Of a stretch of 64,000 nucleotides of DNA, positions 18,192 to 27,465 are shown one piece after another. The notes beneath the pieces are model-generated. The model searched no databases. It was not told where the DNA came from and saw only the letters and a program-made list of their open reading frames with translations. Position 1 is the stretch's first letter. Each line of letters starts with the position of its first letter. The DNA comes from Bifidobacterium breve (GTDB lineage: Bacteria > Actinomycetota > Thermoleophilia > Solirubrobacterales > Solirubrobacteraceae), in contig CAMCVN010000007.1 of the NCBI GenBank assembly GCA_945881845.1, positions 1-64,000 of the forward strand, read 5' to 3'. Both the position numbers and the translations under genes were made by a program.

Positions 18192-19232
18192 TTACTTGAC
18201 GCGGAGCTTCGCGACGACGCCCATGTGGTCCGATGCCCACAGCGGCGCGACCTTACGGAACGGCTTCGTTCCGACGATGCCCTTGCTACGAACGCTGAAG
18301 TTCTTGCTCGGGCTGTAGAGAATATGGTCGATCCAGACGTTGCTGGTCGGCTTCGGATTGATCAGAGCCTCGTCCATGCCGAAGGTTTGAACGCGCTTCG
18401 TGCCGAAGACGTCCTTCATTCCGGCGCCGGTGAACACCTTGTAGGCGTCGGCTGAAGCATCGCCGAAGTCGGGGTCGCTGTTGAGGTCACCGAGCAGAAT
18501 CGCTGGCTTCTTCTTGTTTGAAAGCGGTCCACCGGCAGCAAACAGCTCCTTCGCCTGCGACTCACGGACGCCGTCGCCATAGGCCTCTAGATGCGTGTTG
18601 ACGAACTTGAATGTGCGGCCACCGATCGAAGCCTCAGCCGCAGTCCAGCCGCGGTAGACCTTCGCCAAACCGGCCGCTGTTGGGATCTCCACAAGCGCCT
18701 TGTAGCGCGACTTGGAAGTCTTGCCGATCTTGAGCTTCGAACCGCTGCGCACGAGGATCACGTCATGCATCGTCAAGCGGACATCCTGCGTCACCGTCGG
18801 TGCCTCGAAATCAAACTCCACCTGATCGACGAGAATGCTGTAGCTCTGGCCCTGCTTCTTCAGCGCCGCCAGCAGCAGCTTCGTGAAGTCGTAGTCAACT
18901 TTGGTTGCGTCGGCATCGTCGCCGGCCGGCCCGCTGCGCCAAGTGGCGGCCTCTTGAAGGCCAACCAGATCGGGCTTGTTGGCCTTGATCTCAGCCGCCA
19001 GCCCAACTGCGCGGGCAGGGAAATCGGTCGCTTTAACAGTGCCGTACATCGCTTCCGCGTTGACCTTGAAGGTGGCCAGGTCGGGGGCGGTTGCGAGGCC
19101 GATGATGTCGGCGCCAAGGTAGATGTTGCGGCTCATCACGGTGACGTCGCCACCTGCGGCCGAGGCCGTCGAAGCGGGGATAGCCATTGCTGCGGCTACG
19201 AGGACGAGGGCAAACGGAATACGACGGATCAC
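18192..19232 (-). CDS. Secreted endonuclease/exonuclease/phosphatase family protein
   Basis: VMSRNIYLGADI, KPDLVGLQEA, FVNTHLEAYG, LLGDLNSDP, WIDHILYS. Confidence 0.9.
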   Translation of the reverse strand: MIRRIPFALVLVAAAMAIPASTASAAGGDVTVMSRNIYLGADIIGLATAPDLATFKVNAEAMYGTVKATDFPARAVGLAAEIKANKPDLVGLQEAATWRSGPAGDDADATKVDYDFTKLLLAALKKQGQSYSILVDQVEFDFEAPTVTQDVRLTMHDVILVRSGSKLKIGKTSKSRYKALVEIPTAAGLAKVYRGWTAAEASIGGRTFKFVNTHLEAYGDGVRESQAKELFAAGGPLSNKKKPAILLGDLNSDPDFGDASADAYKVFTGAGMKDVFGTKRVQTFGMDEALINPKPTSNVWIDHILYSPSKNFSVRSKGIVGTKPFRKVAPLWASDHMGVVAKLRVK

Positions 19233-19361
19233 AGAAATCTCCAAATTCGTTGTTTGATGCTGCTGTTCGCAGCAGTCAGACGACATTACAGGGAAGTTAA
19301 CGCCGATGCGACGGTTGCCGACTGCCATGCCCGCGACCACGAGCCGCCAGCGACGCCGGCT

Positions 19362-20375
19362 CTAGGCTGAGGCAGCCAGATCGCGCAGATCATCGGCCAG
19401 CAGCCGATCGTCGCCGGCCTTCGACGCCGTTCCCGGGCGACGGTTGAGCGGCCGCTCGGCGCGGTCCTGCCAGAAGCCGCCGCTTGTCTGTGCCGGCGCT
19501 TCAGCGGCCGCCAACCAGGTGATCGTGTCGGCCCCTTCTGACGGCGTCCGTAGCGCCTTGCCGACGATCTTGTGGAAGGTTGGAAGCGAACTCTCAACCC
19601 CGGGGGTGTCGGCCCAACCGGGGTGCATCGCATGGACGACGATTCCCTGATCGGCAAGCTGCCCGGCCCAGTACTCGGTCAGCATCACCTGCATCCGCTT
19701 GGTGCGCGCGTAGACGGCGCTGCCGGACCACTTCTGGCGCGCCGACTGAAGATCGTCGAGCTTGACGGCCTCCGAGTACATGCCGCCGGAGGAGACGTTG
19801 ATGATCCGTGCCGGCCGATGCTCGCTCGCGGCGCTGGCGAGCGCTGGAACGAGCAGCTCGGTCAACAGGAAGGGGCCGAGCACATTGGTTGCCAGGGTTA
19901 GCTCGATCCCGTCGGCGGAGACTTGGCGCGAATCAAGCAACACACCGGCGTTATTGACGAGCACGTCGATCTTGGGGTTGCCCGCGAGCAGCCGCTCCGC
20001 GCCGGCGCGAACCGACTCCAGCGACGAGAGGTCAATCACTTCGGTCGTTATCGACGCGCCTGCGCGGGCCGAGCCTTCAACCGACGCCCGCGCTGGCTCA
20101 AGCCGCTCGGGGTTGCGCCCAACCATCACAACGTCGGCGCCGAGCGCGGCGAGCTGGCGCGACGCTTCGAGGCCAAGGCCGCTGTTGGCGCCGGTCACGA
20201 CACAGACCCTCCCACTCAAATCAACCTTGATCGGGCCGAGCAGGCCAAGCGCCTTGCGCGCACCCCAGCCGATCCGTGAGAAGCCGGGCGCGATCGTCAG
20301 GTCAAGCAGGCTGTCGGCGGCGCCACGAAGCATTGCCTTGACGGTAGCCACTGAAGATGCGAGCGATGCGCCCAC
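19362..20375 (-). CDS. SDR family oxidoreductase
   Basis: VCVVTGANSGLGLEASRQLAALGADVVMVGRN; NNAG; SSGGM...YARTK. Confidence 0.9.
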   Translation of the reverse strand: MGASLASSVATVKAMLRGAADSLLDLTIAPGFSRIGWGARKALGLLGPIKVDLSGRVCVVTGANSGLGLEASRQLAALGADVVMVGRNPERLEPARASVEGSARAGASITTEVIDLSSLESVRAGAERLLAGNPKIDVLVNNAGVLLDSRQVSADGIELTLATNVLGPFLLTELLVPALASAASEHRPARIINVSSGGMYSEAVKLDDLQSARQKWSGSAVYARTKRMQVMLTEYWAGQLADQGIVVHAMHPGWADTPGVESSLPTFHKIVGKALRTPSEGADTITWLAAAEAPAQTSGGFWQDRAERPLNRRPGTASKAGDDRLLADDLRDLAASA

Positions 20376-20385
20376 TCCACGCCTC

Positions 20386-20712
20386 CTAGTTGTCGAAGCT
20401 GCCCTTCGGCGAGCTACCAATCTCGAGTGATTCACAGAACGTGATCTGCGGCGGCTCAGCGAGCATCGTGCCAGCAAGCTCAACCAGTTTCAGCATGTGC
20501 GGCTGCTGCATGTGGCCGTTTAGCGCCTCCTGCGATGCCCAGCGCTCAACGAAAACCAGCGTATTTGGGTCATTGATGTCGCGGTGAAGGACGTACGAGA
20601 GGCACCCCTCCTCCTCGTGTGTGGCTTCAACCACGGGCGTCAGCGCGGCTATCGCTTCGTCAGCTTTTCCGTCTTGAATCTTCAGCGTTGCAACTGCGAG
20701 GATTTGGCTCAT
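20386..20712 (-). CDS. Antibiotic biosynthesis monooxygenase (ABM) family protein
   Basis: MSQILAVATLKIQDGKADEAIAALTPVVEATHEEEGCLSYVLHRDINDPNTLVFVERWASQEALNGH. Confidence 0.88.
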   Translation of the reverse strand: MSQILAVATLKIQDGKADEAIAALTPVVEATHEEEGCLSYVLHRDINDPNTLVFVERWASQEALNGHMQQPHMLKLVELAGTMLAEPPQITFCESLEIGSSPKGSFDN

Positions 20713-20773
20713 GACTGGCAGCGTACTGTGAACGTGGGTAGGAAAAGGCCGAACCGCGTGGTAATTAACACCT

Positions 20774-22015
20774 ATGAAAATCAATCGAACCGCCCCCTCC
20801 CAGCCATCTTCCAGGCCAACCCGCTCGCGCACCGCGCTGATGCTCGCAGCGATCTCATCGCTTGCCGTCGGCTTCGCGCTGCTCGTCAGCGGCTGCGGCG
20901 ATACGACCGCCAAGGTCCCTAACACGGTCAACCAGACACTTGCCGTAGGTCAGCAGATGCTCGGTGCCAAGGGATTCAAGTCAACCGTCAAGCGCGTCAC
21001 CGACAAGCAGGGCAAGGACGAAATCCTTAGCCAAGATCCTGTCGGCGGCACCGAACAGAAGACCAGCGAAGCCGTTGCTTTGACGGTCTCCGACGGCCCC
21101 GGTGAAGGTGTCATTCCCGACGTAGCTGGCGACCCGGCCGACCGCGCCGAGCAGCAGATCCGCGAGGCCGGCTTCACGCCCGTGATCTCTGAGGTTTTCA
21201 GCTCAGCGCACCAGGCAGGATTCGCTGTTGGCACAACGCCGGTCGCCGGAAGCGACGTAGAGAAGGACACAAAGGTCACGCTCAAGATCTCAAAGGGAGC
21301 CCAGCAGGTGAAGGTTCCCAACGTGGTTGGCCTAACCGAGGGAAGCGCCGACACGGCGCTGACGAACGCCGGCTTCCGCGTTGACCACAGCTACCAGGTG
21401 TCAAGCAAGAGCCCAGGCAAAGTTCTGGCGCAAGATCCCAGCAGCGGCGGAAGCGCCAGCATCGGATCGAGCGTTCAGATAACGATCGATCAGGCACCGA
21501 AGAAGGTGACGGTTCCTAACGCAGTCGGTCAGACCCAGTCACAAGGCGACAGGACGCTGCAGAACGCGGGCCTTGACGCCGTCTACGCGACGCGGATCGT
21601 CACCAACGCCTCGCAGAACGGGATTGTGCTGGCAATGTCACCAGGGGCTGGCAGCTCAGTGACCCAAGGCACCAACGTCGCTTTGACGATCGGTAAGTAC
21701 AACAAGCCGACGCCGCCGGTACCACCGGTTCCACCACCGGGGCCAAGCTCGATCGTCAAGCAGTGGAACTTGGTCGCCGACCAAACCAAGACCTACACGG
21801 TTACTTGGGGGGCAGGTCAGTGCCCAGGCGGCGATGGCAACGCGGTGCTTAAGGGAGACGGCGGCGGCAGCGCGATGAGCGGGGCACAGATCACCGCTCA
21901 GGGCGACGCTAAGGGCCCGACCTCTAACACGAGCTCGTACTACGCAACGACCACAACATCCGACATCACCAGCCCAGTAACGCTGGTGATCACGATCACC
22001 TGCCTCGTTCAGTAG
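20774..22015 (+). CDS. PASTA-repeat lipoprotein, paralog A
   Basis: Lipobox LLVSGCGD; four PASTA-like units (VPNTVNQTLAVGQQML, VPNVVGLTEGSADTAL, VPNAVGQTQSQGDRTL). Confidence 0.85.
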   Translation: MKINRTAPSQPSSRPTRSRTALMLAAISSLAVGFALLVSGCGDTTAKVPNTVNQTLAVGQQMLGAKGFKSTVKRVTDKQGKDEILSQDPVGGTEQKTSEAVALTVSDGPGEGVIPDVAGDPADRAEQQIREAGFTPVISEVFSSAHQAGFAVGTTPVAGSDVEKDTKVTLKISKGAQQVKVPNVVGLTEGSADTALTNAGFRVDHSYQVSSKSPGKVLAQDPSSGGSASIGSSVQITIDQAPKKVTVPNAVGQTQSQGDRTLQNAGLDAVYATRIVTNASQNGIVLAMSPGAGSSVTQGTNVALTIGKYNKPTPPVPPVPPPGPSSIVKQWNLVADQTKTYTVTWGAGQCPGGDGNAVLKGDGGGSAMSGAQITAQGDAKGPTSNTSSYYATTTTSDITSPVTLVITITCLVQ

Positions 22016-22042
22016 CCGGCAGGTAAGCACGGAGCCTTCGGG

Positions 22043-22091
22043 CGTCGCGCGACTGGTCAGCGGCAATCAGCCCGCTGGCCGGCGCGCGACG
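22043..22091 (+). terminator. Long hairpin after PASTA paralog A
   Basis: CGTCGCGCG ... CGCGCGACG outer stem with GGTCAGCGG/CCCGCTGGCC inner stem. Confidence 0.6.
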
Positions 22092-22092
22092 A

Positions 22093-22171
22093 CGGGCATC
22101 AGCTCGGCGACCGCTTCGTCAACCTTGCCGTCTTGAATCTTCAGCGTTGCAACTACGAGAATCTCGCTCAT
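22093..22171 (-). pseudogene. Truncated ABM monooxygenase 5' fragment
   Basis: Minus strand reads MSEILVVATLKIQDGKVDEAVAELMPVV, matching N-terminus of ABM gene 20386-20712, then diverges. Confidence 0.85.
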
Positions 22172-22253
22172 CGGGCAACCCGATCGCCGATGATGCATCG
22201 TTCGCAGCCAGCAGAGCGCAGGAGGTCGCCCCGCAGCATGGTATTAAACACCT

Positions 22254-23522
22254 ATGAAAACTCCCGACATCGCCTCTAACCACTCATCTTCCAAGCCAGG
22301 CCGCTCGCGAACTGCGCTGATGCTCGCGGCGATCGCAGCGCTTGCGGTCACTTTTGCGGTGCTCGTCAGCGGCTGCGGCGACACGACCTCTGAGGTCCCC
22401 AACACCGTCAACCAGACGCTCGCCGTAGGCCAGCAGATGCTCGGCGACAAGGGCTTTAAATCAACCGTCAAGCGCGTCACCAACCAGCAGGGCAAGGACG
22501 AAATTCTTAGCCAAGATCCTGTCGGCGGCATCGAGCAAAAAACCAGCGAAGCCGTTGCTCTCACCGTCTCCAACGGCCCCGGTAACGGAATTGTCCCCAA
22601 TGTGGTTGGTGACCCCGCCGACCGCGCCGCGCAGCAGATCCGCGCCGCCGGCTTTGAGCCTGTAATCAGCGAGGTCTACAACTCAGTTCATCAGGCAGGA
22701 TTCGCTGTTGGCACAACTCCAAGCTCCGGCAGCGACGTTGAGAAGGGCACGAAGGTAAGGCTGAAGGTCTCGAAGGGAGCCCAGCAAGCGACAGTTCCGA
22801 ACGTGGTTGGTCTGTCCGAAAGCAGCGCCGAAACTACGCTGAAGAACGCCGGCTTCCGCGTTGACCACGGTTATCAAGTGTCGAGCAAGAACCCAGGCAA
22901 GGTGCGAGCGCAAGATCCCAGTAGCGGCAGAAGCGCCACCATCGGCTCCAGTGTTCAGATCACGATCAATCAAGCACCGAAGAAGGTAAGGGTGCCCAAC
23001 GCGATCGGTCAGACGCAATCACGAGGCGATAGGACCCTGCAGAATGCAGGGCTTGACGCCGTCTACGCGACGAGGATTGTCACCAACCGCTCGCAGAATG
23101 GGATTGTGCTGGCAATGTCACCGGGCGCCGGCAGCACGGTGACTCAGGGCACCAACGTCGCTCTGACAATCGGCAAGTACAAGAGGCCGACTCCGAAGCC
23201 GACTCCGAAGCCGAAGCCGAAGCCGACGCCGCCGAAGCCGAAGCCGGTTCCGCCGGGGCCAAGCTCGATCGTCAAGCAGTGGACCCTGGTCGCCGACCAA
23301 ACCAAGACCTACACGGTCACCTGGGGCGCAGGCCAGTGCCCTGGCGGTAACGGCAATGCGGTCCTCCAAGGCGAAGAAGGCGATAGCGAAGCACAGATAA
23401 CCGCCCAGGGCGATGCAGAAAGCCCGTCCTCGGATACCAGCTCCTACTACGCCACGACCGAGACGACCGACCTCACCGGCCCGGTAACGCTGGTGATCAC
23501 GATCACCTGCCGAGTCCAGTAG
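22254..23522 (+). CDS. PASTA-repeat lipoprotein, paralog B with K/P-rich linker
   Basis: High identity to paralog A; linker RPTPKPTPKPKPKPTPPKPKPVPPGP. Confidence 0.85.
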   Translation: MKTPDIASNHSSSKPGRSRTALMLAAIAALAVTFAVLVSGCGDTTSEVPNTVNQTLAVGQQMLGDKGFKSTVKRVTNQQGKDEILSQDPVGGIEQKTSEAVALTVSNGPGNGIVPNVVGDPADRAAQQIRAAGFEPVISEVYNSVHQAGFAVGTTPSSGSDVEKGTKVRLKVSKGAQQATVPNVVGLSESSAETTLKNAGFRVDHGYQVSSKNPGKVRAQDPSSGRSATIGSSVQITINQAPKKVRVPNAIGQTQSRGDRTLQNAGLDAVYATRIVTNRSQNGIVLAMSPGAGSTVTQGTNVALTIGKYKRPTPKPTPKPKPKPTPPKPKPVPPGPSSIVKQWTLVADQTKTYTVTWGAGQCPGGNGNAVLQGEEGDSEAQITAQGDAESPSSDTSSYYATTETTDLTGPVTLVITITCRVQ

Positions 23523-23549
23523 TCAGCAGCTAAACACGGAGCCTTCGGG

Positions 23550-23598
23550 CGTCGCGCGACTGGTCAGCGGCAATCAGCCTGCTGGCCGGCGCGCGACG
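23550..23598 (+). terminator. Long hairpin after PASTA paralog B
   Basis: Same CGTCGCGCG...CGCGCGACG hairpin as 22043-22091. Confidence 0.6.
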
Positions 23599-23613
23599 AC
23601 CCGCTCTGGCGCC

Positions 23614-25866
23614 TCAGCCGCCGTTGCTGGCGGGCAGGTAACCACGAGTAGGCTCACCACGCAGCGCAGTCGGAACTGGCAGCGGCGTCCCCTTCGCGGT
23701 CGCGCCGCCGACAATCGACAGCACCAGCTTTGAAGCCTTGGCTCCACCGAGTGCGATCGTGTTCAGCGTCGAACCTGCGTCAACCGTCTTGAACTTCCAG
23801 ATCGGCCGGTCGCCGCCGACAGCCTGAACGGTCACGCGGATCTTGGAGCCAGCGCGGAAGGCGTGCGAGGCAGGGAAGAACCCCACGCGCACGAGCGTAA
23901 ACGCACCGCTCGGAAGCCACGCGGCGTCCTTCTTCAGATGCGTCGGGAACGGATCAACCGCCGTTGAGCGCTTGGCGTCGAGCTTGCGATGCGATGCGCG
24001 CAGCCAACCGTTCTGGATGTACGTCTCCTGGCCATCGGGGCGCACTTCGCTGAGCGTGACCTGAAGATCGGTGTCCTTGGCGTTGCTCTTGAGGTACAGG
24101 TCGAGGCTTGACGAACCGGCGAGGATCATGTCCTTACGCAGGGCAGCGGTCGTGAAACCAACGCCCTTGTCGGCAGCGAGCGGCGCCCAGTCGTAGCGCG
24201 GCTGAGCCTTCCAGTCGTCGCCTGCGCCCGGGCCGGACAGCGTCTGCTGCGGGCGCGCCGAAGGGTCAGCGGTGTAGCTGGCGCTACTCGAAGCGGTCGG
24301 CTTGCTCGGACTCAAAGCACCGTCATTACCAAGGAAGTAGGTCGTCGGCTTCACCTCGCGGATCGGCCAAGCGCTGTACCCAAGCTCCCAAGTTGCGCCG
24401 ATCGAACCGGGGCCCTGAGGCCCGGCACCGTTGTCCATCAGCAGACGGACGCGCGGATCCTTCTTGAAGCGTGCTCTGGCAGCCGCCACATTGGTCATCG
24501 AAGCGAAGCGCGACTGCAACACCGGCGCTGCCGGTGCGTCGGCAAGCAGCTTGTAGAGCTGATCGCCTAGCCCCAGAACGGTCGGCGAGATCTTCGGGAT
24601 CCGGTCGGCGACAAAGAGGTTGAGGAATTCAACCCAGCGTGTGAACGTTGACGGCCCAAGCGAGTCGGCGTGGACGCCGTTCTGGAGTGTTATCCAGACG
24701 TTCGGGTTCTTCGCCAGCAGGCCGAGGCTCTGGGCGAAGTGGCCGCCGGTCTGTTCGTCCTGGAACTGACCGATCAGGAAGGTCGGCACCTTGATCTTGC
24801 TCATCCAAGCCGCCGCCGAGCGCTGATCAAACTCACCTGGTGTGCGGAACGGGTTCGCGTCGATTACCTTGACGGCGTCGCGCGTCTGCAGGCGCAGCTT
24901 CTGGTTGGCAATGCAGTTCTTGTCGCCGGCGGCGACGAGCGCCTTGGCCCACGGCTGGCCGCCTTCCGTTGCCGGCAGAGCGTCGGACATCCGTTCTTTG
25001 ACCCACGAGAGCGCGAAGCCGGAGTTGTTGATTCCGCCGGGATACCCGGTTGCCGTGTAGGTGTCGTCGGTAACAGACATCGGAGCGATCGCTGCGAGGT
25101 GCGGCGGCTGAGTGCCCGCCGTGAAGAGCTGCGTGATGCCGGAGAACGAGATACCACCCATTCCAACCTTGCCGCCCTTGACCCAAGACTGCGCCGCGAC
25201 CGTTTCAACAGCGTCGTAGCCGTCGAAGGTCGTTGGCAGGGCGAAGAGGTCGAAAGCGCCGCCGGAGCAGCCGGAGCCGCGCATCTGAACACTAACGACA
25301 GCGAACTCGAGCAGTGGGGCGATTAGCGCGCCAACGGCGGTCGAAGCGGCCGGCGCGAGCGGATCATTCTTGCCTAGCGCGCCGAGCAGATCGTTCGGCG
25401 CCGCTGTTTGGTAGCCGGAGTACTCAATGATCGTCGGGAACGGGCCGTCGCTGAGCTTCTTGCCGGCCGGAAGGCGGACCGTCATCGCAATCTCGATGCC
25501 GTCACGAACCTTGACGTAGTTGAGGCCCTGCTTGAGCTTGATTCCGCGGAAGAAGGCTGCCGGCGGGTTTGACTTCGTGCTTAGAACTTTGAACGCGCGC
25601 GTCGTGCTCGCGCCGCGCACCTTGTAGCCGCTGCCTGCAGCGACCTTTTGGAAGATGAAGCTGCCGAAGCGATCGGCCGTGCCCTTGGCGACGGTCCGTC
25701 CTCGCGCATTGAGCAGCGTCAGTGCCTGACCATCGGCTGCGCCAAGCACGTAGGCCTGACCGATGCTGCCACTGGCGGTCATTCCTGCCGCGCTGGCCGG
25801 GCCAGCCGCAACAGCGACGAGCGCGAGCGCTGCGAACGAACCAAGCACTGCAGAACGAACTCTCAT
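23614..25866 (-). CDS. CocE/NonD family hydrolase (X-Pro dipeptidyl-peptidase S15)
   Basis: FPTIIEYSGY, VSVQMRGSGCSGGAFD, GKVGMGGISFSGITQLFTAG, C-terminal beta-jellyroll; start near MMRVRSAV. Confidence 0.9.
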   Translation of the reverse strand: MRVRSAVLGSFAALALVAVAAGPASAAGMTASGSIGQAYVLGAADGQALTLLNARGRTVAKGTADRFGSFIFQKVAAGSGYKVRGASTTRAFKVLSTKSNPPAAFFRGIKLKQGLNYVKVRDGIEIAMTVRLPAGKKLSDGPFPTIIEYSGYQTAAPNDLLGALGKNDPLAPAASTAVGALIAPLLEFAVVSVQMRGSGCSGGAFDLFALPTTFDGYDAVETVAAQSWVKGGKVGMGGISFSGITQLFTAGTQPPHLAAIAPMSVTDDTYTATGYPGGINNSGFALSWVKERMSDALPATEGGQPWAKALVAAGDKNCIANQKLRLQTRDAVKVIDANPFRTPGEFDQRSAAAWMSKIKVPTFLIGQFQDEQTGGHFAQSLGLLAKNPNVWITLQNGVHADSLGPSTFTRWVEFLNLFVADRIPKISPTVLGLGDQLYKLLADAPAAPVLQSRFASMTNVAAARARFKKDPRVRLLMDNGAGPQGPGSIGATWELGYSAWPIREVKPTTYFLGNDGALSPSKPTASSSASYTADPSARPQQTLSGPGAGDDWKAQPRYDWAPLAADKGVGFTTAALRKDMILAGSSSLDLYLKSNAKDTDLQVTLSEVRPDGQETYIQNGWLRASHRKLDAKRSTAVDPFPTHLKKDAAWLPSGAFTLVRVGFFPASHAFRAGSKIRVTVQAVGGDRPIWKFKTVDAGSTLNTIALGGAKASKLVLSIVGGATAKGTPLPVPTALRGEPTRGYLPASNGG

Positions 25867-25953
25867 CATCGACTCCTCCAAAGGACTTACGTTGCCAAGC
25901 TTGCTGCCGAGGAATCCTACCTGCGCGTAGGCTGCCGGTGCGCCGGGTTCCGT

Positions 25954-26703
25954 CTAGAAGCTGGGATCCTGCTCAGCCCGACCCCGCTGCAGAAGGTCGA
26001 CGAAGGCGCGTTGCTGGATCGCAAAGAGACGCTCGCCGCTCGCCGCGTTGCCTCCTGAGGGCGCGCCGACAGCGCCGGAACGGGATACGAGCGGCACGGC
26101 GTACTGGAAGACGCGCCCGATCGTCCGGTCTTCCTCGTCCACGATCAGGTCGGGTCGAATCCGTGACTCGTCGAGGTGAAGCATCAGTGACGCTTCGGCC
26201 TCGTTGGCGTGCCAGTCGGGAGCGTCCTTGGTGTATTCGGCATCGACTTCAGGCGTAATGTCGAACATTGAGACGAACCTCATGCGGATGTCCGGCAGCT
26301 CGGAACGCAGCTTCAGGATTGCGCTCTGGCAAGGCGGTCCATTGGTGGCGTGCCCGTTGAGAATGACCAGCTTGCGGAAGCCCGACGCATATACCCAGCG
26401 GCCGATCTCAACGACAACGCGGGCCATCGTCTCGGGGTCGAGCGAGACCGTCCCCGGCCAATGGTCGGTGTGCCCGAGCGAACAGCCGTAAGCGAGTGTC
26501 GGTAGGACGAGATCGCCGGTCTCCGCTGCTGCTGCGGCCGCCAGAGTCTCAGCGAAGAACGAATCGGTGCCGGTGGCCAGATGTGGGCCATGCTGTTCGG
26601 TTGCCCCCACTGGAAGCACGACGATCACGCCAGCCTTTGCGGCTTCGCCTACTTCCTCAAGTGTTAGTTGGTCCCAGTGGACAGAGCGCTCGTCATTAGT
26701 CAT
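25954..26703 (-). CDS. Creatininase family protein
   Basis: VVLPVGATEQHGPHLATGTDSFFAE...GHTDHWPGTVSL...ILNGHATN. Confidence 0.9.
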   Translation of the reverse strand: MTNDERSVHWDQLTLEEVGEAAKAGVIVVLPVGATEQHGPHLATGTDSFFAETLAAAAAAETGDLVLPTLAYGCSLGHTDHWPGTVSLDPETMARVVVEIGRWVYASGFRKLVILNGHATNGPPCQSAILKLRSELPDIRMRFVSMFDITPEVDAEYTKDAPDWHANEAEASLMLHLDESRIRPDLIVDEEDRTIGRVFQYAVPLVSRSGAVGAPSGGNAASGERLFAIQQRAFVDLLQRGRAEQDPSF

Positions 26704-26766
26704 GCGCGCTGCATCCTACGCAACCGAACTGAACTCTGCCAGCGCCGCGGATATAGTCGCGACTCG

Positions 26767-27411
26767 ATGAACCACGTCAGCGAATCACTGATCCTCGCGT
26801 TGGGCGCCGCCGTCAGCCCAATTCCGCTCACGGTTTCGATCCTGCTGCTCAGCCAGCCCGATCGCGGACGAGCGAAGGCGCTGGCCTTTGCCGCCGGCCA
26901 GGTACTGGGGCTGGCGCTCATCTCCGTGGCCTTCGCCGTGATCCTTCGCAAGACGCTCGGCACCGCACACCCCCACACGAAGCACGAGTCGCCGCTCGAC
27001 ATTGTGCTCGGCGTGATCCTGCTGCTCGCCGCAGCGCGCAAACTTCTCTCGAAGCCGAAACCGAAGAAACCGAAGGAGCACAAGCAGCGATCGCTCTTTG
27101 CAGAGTTCGCTTTCGGCGCAGGGCTAATGGCCGTCAACATCGAAACGCTGGCGCTCGTGATGGCATCGGTCAAGGAATTGGTCAGCAGCAAGATCTCCGT
27201 CGGCGCGGAAGCACTAACGCTGCTCGCAATCGTGCTGATCGTGACCGTCTCGGCGACGCTGCCGCCGCTGATCACGTTCGTAATCCCGAAGAAGTCGGAT
27301 CAGGCGCTGAAGTGGCTTAACGAGCAGACGACGAAGCACCAGCGCGGGATTGCGGGCGGCTTCCTGATCGTCTTCGGCGCCTACCTCGTCTACAAGGGCA
27401 TCAGCGGCTGA
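26767..27411 (+). CDS. GAP/LysE-like membrane transporter
   Basis: AVSPIPLTVSILLLSQPDRGRAKALAFAAGQVLGL; 6-TM pattern. Confidence 0.8.
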   Translation: MNHVSESLILALGAAVSPIPLTVSILLLSQPDRGRAKALAFAAGQVLGLALISVAFAVILRKTLGTAHPHTKHESPLDIVLGVILLLAAARKLLSKPKPKKPKEHKQRSLFAEFAFGAGLMAVNIETLALVMASVKELVSSKISVGAEALTLLAIVLIVTVSATLPPLITFVIPKKSDQALKWLNEQTTKHQRGIAGGFLIVFGAYLVYKGISG

Positions 27412-27465
27412 GCGAACCGCAGCGTTTCCTTCCCGGTCCGCTCAAACCGTGCGACAATCGCGTCC

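Larger units (their letters stand above)
20634..22091 (+). repeat. Tandem segmental duplication, copy 1 (ABM gene 5' part + promoter + PASTA gene + hairpin)
   Basis: Colinear similarity to 22093-23598. Confidence 0.8.
22093..23598 (+). repeat. Tandem segmental duplication, copy 2
   Basis: Colinear with 20634-22091. Confidence 0.8.

Noticed and set aside
25954-26703. Creatininase as part of a creatinine-to-methylamine route feeding the 27-43 kb cluster
   Set aside because: Creatininase-family proteins have many functions and no creatinase or sarcosine oxidase operon is linked; too speculative
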